NCBI GenBank assembly: GCA_963205315.1
Contig: CAUJIO010000004.1
Location: 1 to 64,000 of the forward strand
Length of the DNA: 64,000 nucleotides
Direction of reading: 5' to 3'
DNA from: Pseudomonadota bacterium
GTDB taxonomy: Bacteria > Pseudomonadota > Alphaproteobacteria > Rhizobiales > Aestuariivirgaceae
Below, piece after piece: positions 36,138 to 45,840 of the stretch (within the stretch, counting starts at the first letter, position 1; each line of letters opens with the position of its first letter). The position numbers and the translations under genes are program-made. Below the pieces are notes generated by a model. The model saw only the letters and a list, made by a program, of their open reading frames with translations. It had not been told where the DNA came from and ran no database searches.

Positions 36138-37193
36138 TCATTGATAGCCGGTCATCTCGACGTACCCCTCGCCTTGATGCGATCCCTCTATGGTGACTGG
36201 CCCTTCCCAATAGGGCACTTGCGTGTTCATCCAGGCGTTGGGATTGAGGGCCTTGGTTGTGACATTGATACCCTTCCCCGGCAATTCGATGCGCCAGCGC
36301 ACGGGAATGTCGTGGTCCGCCACGCGCGCGGTTTCAAGCGGAGTCACTCTCAAAGCGCCAGGCGCTTGCGGTTCGGCCCGTCCGTCTCCAGCGATCCAGG
36401 TCGCCACGGAAAATCCAGCGCCACTGTCTCGCAGACGGTAGCCCATGAGCTTCGTACCATCATCAAAATGCAACGAAAACCAGTCCCAGCCAGACTGGTT
36501 GGCACTGAGCGGCTGTGATGACCATTCGCGGTCGAGCCACGCCTGTCCGGTAACTGCCACCGGGCCGCCGGGCAGGGTAATCTGTCCTGAGACCTTGTAG
36601 GCAGGTTGCGAATAATAGTGGCTCGCCTGACCTTCGGGGGATTTCACCGAGTAGCCGCTTTGGCCATGAAGCACAATCGGACCTTTGGCCGAAAGCGTCA
36701 GGTCATAGGCGAAGTCGGTCCCCGCAGCCGAAACCTCGAGATCTGCGATTTCATCTGCACCTGGAGCGGATTTCGATGCCATTTTCCAGTCATCGATGAA
36801 GGCCACAAACGGAGTAAACGTCACGCCGGCCTGGCCGATCCCGCCCCGGGCGAGCCGCTCAGCCACGTGATGAGAGTCCTTTGAGGTCAGTGCCGCGTGG
36901 CCCATCCAGGCTTGCGGGCTCTGCCAACCCTCGCCTTCTCCCGGCGACAACGCTGCCCGGAACAATGTCCATTGCGCACCGTAGGACTGTCCGTCAGCAC
37001 CGTGAAGATTGGCGGTGACATACCACCACTCGATGCGAAACTGCGGATGTGGACCATGATCCTGAGGAAAGTTCAGCACCGTGCCTTCTTGCGGCAGCGC
37101 GAAACCCCCGGAGTCGCTACCGAGGCCCGCGAAACCCTGCGCCATCGCAGGACCGGCAAGACAGAGATAAAACAAGCAGGCTTTAGCGTTCAT
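36138..37193 (-). CDS. Secreted lipocalin-like protein (AttH/CrtC-like)
   Basis: A 351-residue exported protein with a signal peptide (MNAKACLFYLCLAGPAMAQG, cut near AMA-Q). The body has IEWWYVTANLHG and GYSVKSPEGQASHYYSQPAY and AWLDREWSSQPLSANQ, marking the paired lipocalin-like halves of AttH and carotenoid 1,2-hydratase-like proteins. It overlaps the permease gene by 11 bases and completes an ATPase-permease-AttH unit. AttEFGH systems have no firmly known substrate; lipid or hydrophobic cargo is a guess. Confidence 0.88.
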   Translation of the reverse strand: MNAKACLFYLCLAGPAMAQGFAGLGSDSGGFALPQEGTVLNFPQDHGPHPQFRIEWWYVTANLHGADGQSYGAQWTLFRAALSPGEGEGWQSPQAWMGHAALTSKDSHHVAERLARGGIGQAGVTFTPFVAFIDDWKMASKSAPGADEIADLEVSAAGTDFAYDLTLSAKGPIVLHGQSGYSVKSPEGQASHYYSQPAYKVSGQITLPGGPVAVTGQAWLDREWSSQPLSANQSGWDWFSLHFDDGTKLMGYRLRDSGAGFSVATWIAGDGRAEPQAPGALRVTPLETARVADHDIPVRWRIELPGKGINVTTKALNPNAWMNTQVPYWEGPVTIEGSHQGEGYVEMTGYQ

Positions 37194-39597
37194 CTGCAAA
37201 TATCCTGAGCAGATCGGCCGGAGCAAGCCGCATGAGGCGGATGGCCGGCAGAAGAACCGACAGGCCCGCCACAAGAAGTGCCAGCAGCCCAAGCTTCAGC
37301 CACTCAAACGGGAAAATGTACAGCGGCAGCCGCCAGCCGAAAGCTTCAACATTGACAACCGCCAACAGCACCCATGCGAGACCAAGCCCCAATGGAATCG
37401 CTGCCAGCACCGTCACTGCAGCAAGTGCGAGACTGCGAAGAAGTTCCAGACCGGCAATATGCGGCCGCGTAAGGCCCATGGCCCAGAGCGGGGCCAGTTG
37501 CGCCACTCTCATGCCAGAGAGTGTCACGAAGCTGGCAAGCATGGCCAAGGCTGCCACGCCGAGGGTCAGCACATTCAATGCCGCAGTAACGGCGAACGTC
37601 CGCTCAAAAATCTTCAATGACGTGGCCTTGATGGAAGCCTGATCGATCACGGCCTCCTCCGGCAGGTTCAGGGCGGAACGTAGTGCGTCGGCGAGATCCG
37701 CAGCCTTGGCGGGTGCAACCCTCACCGCGTATCGTAGCCGGCTGGCTTCGGGATAAAAGCGGACGAGCAGATCGTTGGCAATGATGACCTGGCCTTTGGG
37801 ATTGCCGTAATCGGAGAAAATCCCTGCGACCGGCAGAGCATGACCGCCCGGCAGGCGAACTGAGTCCCCGAGCTTCAGGTGATTGCGGCGGGCAAGCTGT
37901 TCGTTGGCGAGAAGTGCCTTTCCGGCCGCAACCTCGTCCCAAACATTGGGCATAGCCTCCAGCATCGGCCACTTGGCACGATAGGTGGCGTGGTCCACGA
38001 TGCCATATATCAGGACTGGCTGGCCCATGACCTCGCCTTCGGTGTTCCAGATTGGCAGCACGGCATCGCTTCGCGGAACTAGCCAATCATGCATCGTCTC
38101 GGCCTCCGCCGTATTGCGGCCAGCGACATAGAGTTCAGACGCCAGGCGCTGGTCAAGCCAGCCGAGGAAGGTCAACCGGAAGCTCGACACCATGGAGCCG
38201 ACACCAATATTGGCGGCCAACGCCAGGAGGAGTGCCATCAGGGCCAAGGAGAGACCGGGGAGCTGCTGGCGCGTATCAGACCAGAACCACTGCAAAACAG
38301 CGCCTCGTGACACCCAGGTTCCGGCTTTCAACGCCAGCATGAGCAGCAGCGGCAATACCAACGCGCCAGACAGTAACAATGTTGCGAGCAGGGCAAAGCC
38401 CGCGATCAGACCCGTCCCGAACATTAGCAGCCCGCCAGCCATAACGAGAAGCAAGGTTGCAACAATGGCCTGCACCAGGATCTGCTGCTCCGAGGCCAAC
38501 GCCCAGGCACGCGGCCGCGCTGGCGCCAGAAGGGGCATGCGAGCCGCCTGCCAGAGACCTTGCAGGCCCGAGGCAAATGTTCCCAGAATGGCGATGATGA
38601 GCCCCGCGCCCCAGACCGAAGGACGCAATGACAGGGTGCCCTCAAGTTCGGCACCGTAAAGACCACGAAGGCTCGTGGCAACATCGGGCAATAGCATCGC
38701 GGCGACGAGATAGCCCATCGCCACACCTACACAACCTGCCACCACTGCAAAGGTCAAAAGCTCCAGCGCCAGAAGCAGAACCAGGCTGCGGGATGGCAAT
38801 CCCAAGGCCCTCAGTGTACGGAACATCGAACGTCTCTGCTCGAAGGCGAGGCCAACGGCAGAATGAACGATGAACAATCCGACGGCAAAGGCGAGAAAAC
38901 CAAAAGCCGTGAGATTGAGATGGAAGCTGTCGGTGAGACGCGACATGGCGCTTTCTGCCGGCGGTTCCTTGCGAACAAGGCCGGGTGCTGCCGCGGCGAG
39001 AGGCACCTGAACAAGTGGCTGTTGCGGCGACAGTATCATTCGCGACAACTTGCCAGGCGCGCCCAGCAGAACCTGCGCTTGGCCGATATCGGTGATGGCA
39101 ACTCCGGGCGGTACACTCTTGACGATACGCAGAGGTGGAGTCTGCTCGTCCATCAGGGCGCTCGCCGTCTCAGCCGACACGTAAAACAGCCCAGGCTGTG
39201 CAATGAACTCCCGCAAACTGCCACCACCCCCGGCAACGACATCAACCTGACGGGCTTCGGCCGGCAGCGTCAGCGGGTCGATGCCGATGATGCGCAGACG
39301 GACGTCGCCATAGCGCTTTGTGCCTTCCAGGACCGGCGACACGGACCATCCACTGCGGCGCAGGCTGACATAGACAGCCTGATTGATGTATGTTCCATCG
39401 GCCGCAAAGAGACTGGGCAAGCGATCCTGGCCAACCATTGCAGCGGCGCGCGCATAGCTGGCCCGTGCCTCATCATTGATGGCCTGTACGGCGGACCAGA
39501 TCGCCGTTGCCAATGACAGGCCAAGCAACAGCATTGCAAGCTGCAATGGCTTGCGCCACCAGTGCGAGAGCAATGCCACAAGTGAGTTGGTGTACAT
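37183..39597 (-). CDS. FtsX-like ABC permease (AttFG-like, fused)
   Basis: An 804-residue membrane protein with an N-terminal membrane helix, a periplasmic domain (about 45-220), a first FtsX core (about 230-420), a second periplasmic domain (about 470-660) and a final FtsX core (about 670-790). It therefore looks like two FtsX-type permeases in one chain. Such permeases use MacB-like mechanotransmission and do not import. The ATG at 39597 forms TGATG with the ATPase stop. Confidence 0.9.
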   Translation of the reverse strand: MYTNSLVALLSHWWRKPLQLAMLLLGLSLATAIWSAVQAINDEARASYARAAAMVGQDRLPSLFAADGTYINQAVYVSLRRSGWSVSPVLEGTKRYGDVRLRIIGIDPLTLPAEARQVDVVAGGGGSLREFIAQPGLFYVSAETASALMDEQTPPLRIVKSVPPGVAITDIGQAQVLLGAPGKLSRMILSPQQPLVQVPLAAAAPGLVRKEPPAESAMSRLTDSFHLNLTAFGFLAFAVGLFIVHSAVGLAFEQRRSMFRTLRALGLPSRSLVLLLALELLTFAVVAGCVGVAMGYLVAAMLLPDVATSLRGLYGAELEGTLSLRPSVWGAGLIIAILGTFASGLQGLWQAARMPLLAPARPRAWALASEQQILVQAIVATLLLVMAGGLLMFGTGLIAGFALLATLLLSGALVLPLLLMLALKAGTWVSRGAVLQWFWSDTRQQLPGLSLALMALLLALAANIGVGSMVSSFRLTFLGWLDQRLASELYVAGRNTAEAETMHDWLVPRSDAVLPIWNTEGEVMGQPVLIYGIVDHATYRAKWPMLEAMPNVWDEVAAGKALLANEQLARRNHLKLGDSVRLPGGHALPVAGIFSDYGNPKGQVIIANDLLVRFYPEASRLRYAVRVAPAKAADLADALRSALNLPEEAVIDQASIKATSLKIFERTFAVTAALNVLTLGVAALAMLASFVTLSGMRVAQLAPLWAMGLTRPHIAGLELLRSLALAAVTVLAAIPLGLGLAWVLLAVVNVEAFGWRLPLYIFPFEWLKLGLLALLVAGLSVLLPAIRLMRLAPADLLRIFADER

Positions 39598-40253
39598 CAC
39601 ACCAACTGACCAGCTCGAAGATGAATGCGGCTGCCCAGCCTTGCGGCCAGCCGCTCCGAATGGGTGACCATCAACAGCGCCGCACCCGTCTTCGCCACCA
39701 GTTGCAACATCAGGCCAAGAACGCTGTCGCCCGTCGCCTCATCGAGATTGCCAGTCGGTTCGTCGGCCAGAATGAGTTTCGGGCGTGCAGCCAGCGTGCG
39801 CCCGATCGCCACGCGTTGCTGCTGGCCGCCGGAAAGCTGTTCCGGATAGCGGTCGAGAAGGCCGGTGAGGCCCAGTCTTTCGGTCAGCATCGCTCTCAAG
39901 TCGGCATCATCGCGGCCTGCCAGCCGCGAATGGAACGCCAGATTGGCCGCAACGTCGAGGGACGGAATGAGATTGTACTGCTGGAAGACGAGGCCGACGC
40001 TTTGGCGGCGGAGCGCTGCAAGCTGAGCATCGCCAAGCCCGACGATATTCTTGCCCTCGATGACGATTTCGCCTGCATCCGGGCTGTCAAGACCAGCAAC
40101 CAGATGCAGAAGCGTGCTCTTGCCGCTACCCGACTCACCTGTCAGGGCCAGACTGCCGCCCGCCTCCAGAGAAAAGCTCACGCCTTTCAACACCTGAAGC
40201 TTGCCTTCGCCGGTGGCATAGGACTTGGTGACATTCGAAACTGCGAGAAGCAT
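39597..40253 (-). CDS. ABC transporter ATP-binding protein (LolD/MacB-like, AttE-like)
   Basis: A 218-residue ATPase with GESGSGKST (Walker A), the LVFQQYNLIPSLDVAANL Q-loop, LSGGQQQRVAIGRTLA signature and LILADEPTGNLD (Walker B), closest to LolD/MacB partners of FtsX-like permeases. First gene of the exporter unit; the glutamine-amidotransferase-like gene ends 81 bases upstream. Confidence 0.93.
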   Translation of the reverse strand: MLLAVSNVTKSYATGEGKLQVLKGVSFSLEAGGSLALTGESGSGKSTLLHLVAGLDSPDAGEIVIEGKNIVGLGDAQLAALRRQSVGLVFQQYNLIPSLDVAANLAFHSRLAGRDDADLRAMLTERLGLTGLLDRYPEQLSGGQQQRVAIGRTLAARPKLILADEPTGNLDEATGDSVLGLMLQLVAKTGAALLMVTHSERLAARLGSRIHLRAGQLV

Positions 40254-40334
40254 GAAGTGGCGGCACCTGAACTCGATTGCGGCTCCCTATACGCTGGCAA
40301 TCGCCGCGCGGCATCACTCCAGAGGCGATCCGCG

Positions 40335-41102
40335 TCAGTCTGTCCCTGTCATCCAGTCCAGCATCTGCAGCCACAGACGGCGGTATCCGGCCCAGGCACA
40401 GAATTCCGGTGACAGCCAATGCGGACCAATGTCAGAAGTCCACGCGACAGCACGGCCCTTTCCAAAGGTTCCGGCAGCGAGCAGCGGATGGGCACCCTGG
40501 TCCGCAGGTAGCGAAGCGATGAGTTCGGCGCCCGGCTTCAATTTCACTTCGTTGACACCGAGCACAAAGGGCCACGGCCCATCAATGCCTGAAACGATGG
40601 GATGCCGGGGAGTGTCAATCACCGCCACTGCACCTTCGGGGATCTCGACACGATCATCATAAGGAAGGCAGGTTACGGGCAACACCTCTTCGACCGCCGT
40701 GCCACGCCAGCGCGCGCGTCCATCTATGCCCTGATAGCTCATGTAGCCGCCGATCATTGCAAGGCTCCCACCCTGCCGCACCCACTCGCGGATCAGCTTC
40801 AGCCGATTTGGGAAGGTCTTGGATTTCAACCAGACGTCGGGGTGCATGAGAATTGAGTTGGCACCGATATCGGACAGCAGCACCGCATCATATTCGTCGA
40901 GTTCCTCATGCGTCGCCGGGAACTTATCGGGTGCGTCATGTCCGGTCATATATGTGAGGTCGTATCTGCTGTCCTTCAACGCGGCCACGAGCGGTTCTGC
41001 CCCCAGATGGAACGTGACGCTGCTGAAGTGATCGAATCCCTTGTAGTGGGTGGAGGCGGAAACCCAGCTTTCGCCCACCAACAGAACCTTCTTCCGTGCC
41101 AT
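40335..41102 (-). CDS. Glutamine amidotransferase-like protein (DUF1355)
   Basis: A 255-residue class I glutamine-amidotransferase-fold protein of the DUF1355 type: LLVGESWVSASTHYKGFD, LLSDIGANSILMHPD, GGSLAMIGGYMSYQGIDG and GRAVAWTSDIGPHWLSPEF. The position of the nucleophilic cysteine is not filled (IGGYMSYQG), so amidotransferase activity is doubtful. It may bind carbohydrate. It lies upstream of the AttEFGH-like genes on the same strand. Confidence 0.8.
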   Translation of the reverse strand: MARKKVLLVGESWVSASTHYKGFDHFSSVTFHLGAEPLVAALKDSRYDLTYMTGHDAPDKFPATHEELDEYDAVLLSDIGANSILMHPDVWLKSKTFPNRLKLIREWVRQGGSLAMIGGYMSYQGIDGRARWRGTAVEEVLPVTCLPYDDRVEIPEGAVAVIDTPRHPIVSGIDGPWPFVLGVNEVKLKPGAELIASLPADQGAHPLLAAGTFGKGRAVAWTSDIGPHWLSPEFCAWAGYRRLWLQMLDWMTGTD

Positions 41103-41263
41103 GAGTTTCTCCGAACAGATTTCAGAGAATGTATGCCGGGGAAACCGAAGAGCGCCAGCAGAATGTCAGCGTGTGGGGCCTGCGCGCGCAGCAAGTCCAG
41201 GCCACTTGGAAATCATCATTTTTCCTGAGACAGTAGCGAGTCTTCAAACCCGGAGTGAGACTC

Positions 41264-41788
41264 ATGCCCGCAGGCCACGACGACCATGCACGGATGCCCT
41301 TCCAGCTTGCGTTTCCAAAGGATGCATTGCCCGAGATTGTCGTTCCCGACGCGATACCAAATGATGAACGTCTGTGGGTGCCACAAGCAGAGAATGTGTG
41401 GTTCCGGCCACTGTGCCTTAATCGCAGCCAGGGATACTGGATGAACCTGCTGAAAGTGCGAAAGTCCGGAGTTGTGTCGCGACATCGCCACCCACAGGCT
41501 GTGCACGGCCTGGTCTTGAAGGGGCGTTGGCATTATCTCGAGCACGATTGGGTGGCAACCGAGGGCGCCTACGTGTTCGAACCTCCAGGAGAAACGCACA
41601 CTCTGGTGGTGCCTGACGACGTTGAGGAAATGATCACCTACTTCCAGGTCAATGGCATCATGTATTACGTCGACCCGTGGGGCAAGAATCTCGGCTTCGA
41701 GGATGTGTTTACCAAGATCGACATGTGCCGCGCTCATTTCGAGGCGGTAGGACTGGGCTCTGATTACGTCGGCCGTTTCATCCGTTGA
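41264..41788 (+). CDS. Cupin, 2,4'-dihydroxyacetophenone dioxygenase family
   Basis: A 174-residue cupin. Metal ligands are probably the histidines of SRHRHPQAVHG, a glutamate in HYLEHDW and the histidine of GETHTLVV. The family includes C-C cleaving dioxygenases for aromatic or 1,3-dicarbonyl compounds. ATG at 41264 has GGAG eight bases upstream; a GTG three codons earlier is possible. An SDR follows 11 bases later, so the two may act in sequence on one compound. Confidence 0.8.
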   Translation: MPAGHDDHARMPFQLAFPKDALPEIVVPDAIPNDERLWVPQAENVWFRPLCLNRSQGYWMNLLKVRKSGVVSRHRHPQAVHGLVLKGRWHYLEHDWVATEGAYVFEPPGETHTLVVPDDVEEMITYFQVNGIMYYVDPWGKNLGFEDVFTKIDMCRAHFEAVGLGSDYVGRFIR

Positions 41789-41799
41789 CGGAGTTTTCG

Positions 41800-42531
41800 A
41801 TGGGGATCTGGCCGAGCGGCTGCTTTTCTGAACGTCATGTTCTGGTGACGGGTGGAACATCGGGAATCGGCGCGGCAATCGCTGCCGGATTTTCCTCCGA
41901 GGGCGCACATGTGATCGTCACCGGCGCCACCCAAACTGAAGTCAGTGCGGCACGCCAGACGTCCCGCATCGAAGCTCACGTCCTGGACGTGCGCGATAAC
42001 GGGGCCGTCACAGACCTGATTGCCGGCCTGAAGCGGTTGGACCACGTGGTGAACTGCGCGGGGGTGATCCGGCGCGGCGCCGAACACGATCCTCTCGTTT
42101 TCGCCGATGTTGTCGACATCAATCTCACCGGCACGATGCGGGTTTGTGTGGCAGCGCGGGAAAAACTCAAGGCGGGGCACGGCACCATCGTCAACACCGC
42201 TTCGATGCTGAGTTTCTTCGGCGGCGGATTGGTTCCCGGCTACGCCGCCTCCAAAGGCGGCATTGCGCAACTGACAAAATCCTTGGCAATTGCCTATGCC
42301 ACGGATGGCATTCGCGTGAACGCAATCGCCCCCGGATGGATCGCGACACCGCTGACCGCGGAACTGCAAGCCAACGCTGAAAGGAACGCGGCTATCATGG
42401 CACGAACCCCGCTGCAACGCTGGGGCAAGCCTGAAGACCTGGCGGGTGCCGCGCTATTTCTCAGTTCGCCGATCGCGGCCTTCATCACCGGTACCGTCTT
42501 GCCCGTCGACGGCGGATACCTTATCGCCTGA
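41800..42531 (+). CDS. Short-chain dehydrogenase/reductase
   Basis: A 243-residue classical SDR: VTGGTSGIGAAIA, NCAGVI, NTASMLS with catalytic serine, and YAASKGG. I start at the ATG at 41800, about six bases after GGAG. It is paired with the cupin dioxygenase-like gene; substrate unknown. Confidence 0.87.
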   Translation: MGIWPSGCFSERHVLVTGGTSGIGAAIAAGFSSEGAHVIVTGATQTEVSAARQTSRIEAHVLDVRDNGAVTDLIAGLKRLDHVVNCAGVIRRGAEHDPLVFADVVDINLTGTMRVCVAAREKLKAGHGTIVNTASMLSFFGGGLVPGYAASKGGIAQLTKSLAIAYATDGIRVNAIAPGWIATPLTAELQANAERNAAIMARTPLQRWGKPEDLAGAALFLSSPIAAFITGTVLPVDGGYLIA

Positions 42532-42623
42532 CGCAAGTCGCCTGGGACGCAAAGTCGCTTCGGATATCAAGTTTCGAAGTGCACGCCTGTGGCGTCCATC
42601 CTGCCAAAATCGCCGCCCGGGCC

Positions 42624-43505
42624 TCAGGAGCCAGGCCGATCCGGAGAATCGGGGAGTTCGGCAGTGGTAATCTCCCGCGCCCCGCCAGCGAGGTGGGGCG
42701 TCACCCCGATCACTGCCTTGACCGGCAGATGATCGGATGCGGCGCGGGCCTGCGGCGTATCGACCGCGGTCATTTCATAGACCGTCACGTGGCGGTTTGT
42801 GAGGACACGGTCCAGTGGCCACAGGGGAAAGCGCGATGGATAACTCGCAATCGCAATGTCGACATCCGAAAGATGCGGGTCAAACATCCGCACAGCCGAT
42901 CGCTCGGGGCTGCGCCAGTCATTGGTATCGCCGAGCAGGATAACGGCACGATCATCAACCGGATGGGCAGCACGAAGAATTGCGTCGACCTGGCGTGCCC
43001 TCGAGGAATGTAACAGTCCGAAATGTGCGCCAATCACGCGAATGGACAGCCCACCATAATCAAGATCTGCAATGACGGCGCCGCGCGGTTCGAGACCCGG
43101 GAGTGCCAGTTTCTCGACAGACGTCAAATTGCCCGTACGGTGCAGGATCACATTTCCATGCCAGCCGTGGCTGAGGGCACGCGACCCCTCCTCCAGCACC
43201 GAAACATACCCGCCCCGATTGTTCAATGCCTTCAAATCAAGCAGGCCTTTGCGGCTGCCAAACCGCTGATCGGCCTCCTGCAAGGCAATAATGTCCGCAT
43301 CAAGGGTCAACAGGACATCGAGGACCCGGGCCGGATCGAAATTTCCATCGGTTCCGATGCACTTGTGGACATTGTAGGACGCCACCGAAATGCGGAGCGA
43401 GGATTCCTGCGCTTGATGATGAGGCCGCTTCTGCCCGACAACCGGCCGTTCCTCCCGCTGTGTGCGCGAAAGGTTGCGCCGCAGTGCCGGAACGATGTGT
43501 CTCAT
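42624..43505 (-). CDS. Endonuclease/exonuclease/phosphatase family protein
   Basis: A 293-residue protein with a variable N-terminal 35 residues and a DNase I-like fold: SYNVHKC (N), ALQEAD (metal E), GDTNDW (D, N) and ASDHLPV (D, H), a complete catalytic set for metal-dependent phosphodiesterase or phosphomonoesterase action on nucleic acid or lipid headgroups. It stands alone. The 234 bases upstream (43506-43739) hold no gene or structure I can recognise. Confidence 0.85.
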   Translation of the reverse strand: MRHIVPALRRNLSRTQREERPVVGQKRPHHQAQESSLRISVASYNVHKCIGTDGNFDPARVLDVLLTLDADIIALQEADQRFGSRKGLLDLKALNNRGGYVSVLEEGSRALSHGWHGNVILHRTGNLTSVEKLALPGLEPRGAVIADLDYGGLSIRVIGAHFGLLHSSRARQVDAILRAAHPVDDRAVILLGDTNDWRSPERSAVRMFDPHLSDVDIAIASYPSRFPLWPLDRVLTNRHVTVYEMTAVDTPQARAASDHLPVKAVIGVTPHLAGGAREITTAELPDSPDRPGS

Positions 43506-43739
43506 AAGCGTCGATACTCCAAGTGGACCCGAACTTCGGGAAGAATAGCAGATATGAAAGTGCCCTCACCGTCAGTGTGGTTCAAGTGCATATATGCTCA
43601 ACGCCTGACGCACAGCTGACGACCACCACGTCGCAAATTAGAGCCAGACGAACCACATCGCAACAGTGTCCGTCTACCGATTGTGAAAGCATGGAGGCCC
43701 ACACTCCGCATCACGGCGATCTCCTGTCCGCGCCAGAGA

Positions 43740-44465
43740 CTAAGCGGTGTTGCCCGCGTCCACGGTCAGGACAGTTCCGGTGATATTGCGGCCCCCGTCT
43801 CCCAACAGGAACTCTACCGCACGGGCAACATCGTCCGCGGCTGCGAGCCTTTGAAGCGCACTGCGTCTTGCGATCTGTTGCCGCTTTTCTTCCGTGAGGC
43901 CCTCCGTCATCGCGGTTTGGATGAAGCCCGGAGCCACCGCATTGACGGTGATGCCGGCCCGGCCCACTTCGCGGGCCAACGACTTGGTGAAACCCGTCAT
44001 CGAGGCCTTCGTTGCAGCGTAGACGGAGAGCGCCGAATATCCGGTCGACGCGATGATCGAAGACATGTTGACGATGCGGCCATGGCCTTCCGCAAACATC
44101 GAGCGGATCACCTGGCGTGTGAGCGCGATGGGAGAAAGCGTGTTGATGCGAATCAATTGTTCGATCTGTTCGAGAGGCATGACGGCCAGAAGGCCTTCCG
44201 TGCCGATCCCGGCATTGTTGACAAGCCCATATATAGGACCATGTTGCTGACGCAGGGACCTTACGAACTCCGGCATCGCATCAATATCGCCGAGATCGAA
44301 CGGAGCGAAGAGAATGCCGCCTTGCGAAGCGGCAAGCATAGCGGCTTTGAGTTCTGGCGTTTCACTGCGTGCAACGGCAATTGCGCGATATCCTGCAAGA
44401 GCAAGCCGCTCACAGATGGCAAGACCAAGGCCACGGCTGCCGCCGGTAACGATCACATTACGCAT
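43740..44465 (-). CDS. FabG-like 3-oxoacyl-[carrier protein] reductase
   Basis: A 241-residue SDR: VTGGSRGLGLAI, NNAGIG, NMSSIIAS with serine, YAATKAS (Tyr/Lys), and FIQTAMTE as in FabG. Its start overlaps the acyl-AMP ligase stop by eight bases and the unit begins with a carrier protein, so a carrier-bound 3-oxo substrate is likely, although other oxo-acids remain possible. Confidence 0.88.
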   Translation of the reverse strand: MRNVIVTGGSRGLGLAICERLALAGYRAIAVARSETPELKAAMLAASQGGILFAPFDLGDIDAMPEFVRSLRQQHGPIYGLVNNAGIGTEGLLAVMPLEQIEQLIRINTLSPIALTRQVIRSMFAEGHGRIVNMSSIIASTGYSALSVYAATKASMTGFTKSLAREVGRAGITVNAVAPGFIQTAMTEGLTEEKRQQIARRSALQRLAAADDVARAVEFLLGDGGRNITGTVLTVDAGNTA

Positions 44466-45840
44466 GTTGACGGGACACCTTGCCCCCAGCGGTCATCTCG
44501 ATACTGGTCACGACATTCAAAAGCGCTGGAATCTTGTGGTTGGGAAGATATGCACGGCAGAGCGCCAGAATGTCCTGCTTGATTGCATCAGCATCATCGT
44601 CAGATCGACTCAAGACAATGTCGGCCACGACGATGGCGCCAAGGATAGGGCTCTTGCGTGGCTTCACACGCGACTGACGCACGGCATCGTGGCGATTGAT
44701 GACGGATTCGATCTCCTCGGGGTGAACCTTCAACCCACCCACGTTGATGATGCCGCCCCGGCGTCCAACAAAGAAGCAGCGCCCCTGGCGTATTTCCACC
44801 ATATCGCCAGTATCAACAAAGCCATCGTCTCCAATGAGATCGAGATCGGGCCGGCCTGCATAGGCAGAGGCCATGCGGCCCGATCGAAGGCGAAGCGCAC
44901 CATCGACCAGCCGTATCTCGACGCCGTTGCGAGGCGCATCGAGATAGGACGCAGGAAAGCCTTCGAGACCATCATCGACATCGAAGCCAACGCCGGCTTC
45001 CGTCGAAGCATAGGCGTGGCCGATCGATGCTCCCGGATGAGCCGCTCGCAAGGCGTCAAGCACACCCTGATCAACGATTTCGCCCGACAAGCGCACATAG
45101 GATGGGTGGAAGTGGTTGGAAGCCGCACTCATCAGCGTGCGCCGCCAGTGGGTCGGTGTACCGGAGACATGGGTCACTTTGGCAGCCTCAAGCCGGGCAA
45201 GATGATCGGCCAACGCCTCGCCGGGCCGCGACAGGATGAGACTCGCCCCGCCGAACATGGCACGAAGGAAAATCTGCAAGCCGCCATAGCGGCGAATGTC
45301 ATAGAAGGTGGCCCACACTGGCCGTGGCGTCGTATGTTGATATTGAGGAATGGCGCCGCTCAAACCCGCCAACGTATGGACCGCGATCTTGGGATCGCCT
45401 GTCGTTCCCGAGGTCAGCATCAACCACTCGGTCCGGCAACGTCCATCCAACGGAACATTTGGATCGCATTTTACATGACACCGGAACAGTGATGGCACGC
45501 CCAGGTGCTGGTAGGACTGAGGATCGGTGCAGACGATCGCATCAACTTCTGCATCGCGGATGATCGCGCTCAGCGCTTCGGTTCTTACATCGGGCGGCAC
45601 GAGCACCAGACGGCGGGCATGGCCATCAAGATCGATGAGGCAAAGCGCAGCCTCGATCTGTGTGAAGACCGCGATCAGGACAGATTTGCCTGCAAGATTG
45701 CGGCGCCCGGGCCCAAGCGGACTGCCTCTGTAGACCTCGCTCAAAGAAATCTCGAGGTTGCCGTCGCTCAGTACACTTGACGCCGGCACATCAGCCCTCG
45801 CCAGCGCCTGGCGAAGTGTCTCAGGCTGCGCGCCTGGCAT
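44458..45840 (-). CDS. Acyl/amino acid-AMP ligase (ANL superfamily)
   Basis: A 460-residue adenylate-forming enzyme: LTSGTTGDPKIAVHT (P-loop), YASTEAG (A5), FVDTGDMVEI (A7), RGGIINVGGLKVHPEE (A8) and a late lysine in GGKVSRQ (A10). At 460 residues it is short for an acyl-CoA synthetase, the N-terminal subdomain being reduced. It overlaps the upstream carrier-protein gene by 20 bases, so it probably charges that carrier with an acid of unknown identity. Confidence 0.87.
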   Translation of the reverse strand: MPGAQPETLRQALARADVPASSVLSDGNLEISLSEVYRGSPLGPGRRNLAGKSVLIAVFTQIEAALCLIDLDGHARRLVLVPPDVRTEALSAIIRDAEVDAIVCTDPQSYQHLGVPSLFRCHVKCDPNVPLDGRCRTEWLMLTSGTTGDPKIAVHTLAGLSGAIPQYQHTTPRPVWATFYDIRRYGGLQIFLRAMFGGASLILSRPGEALADHLARLEAAKVTHVSGTPTHWRRTLMSAASNHFHPSYVRLSGEIVDQGVLDALRAAHPGASIGHAYASTEAGVGFDVDDGLEGFPASYLDAPRNGVEIRLVDGALRLRSGRMASAYAGRPDLDLIGDDGFVDTGDMVEIRQGRCFFVGRRGGIINVGGLKVHPEEIESVINRHDAVRQSRVKPRKSPILGAIVVADIVLSRSDDDADAIKQDILALCRAYLPNHKIPALLNVVTSIEMTAGGKVSRQHA

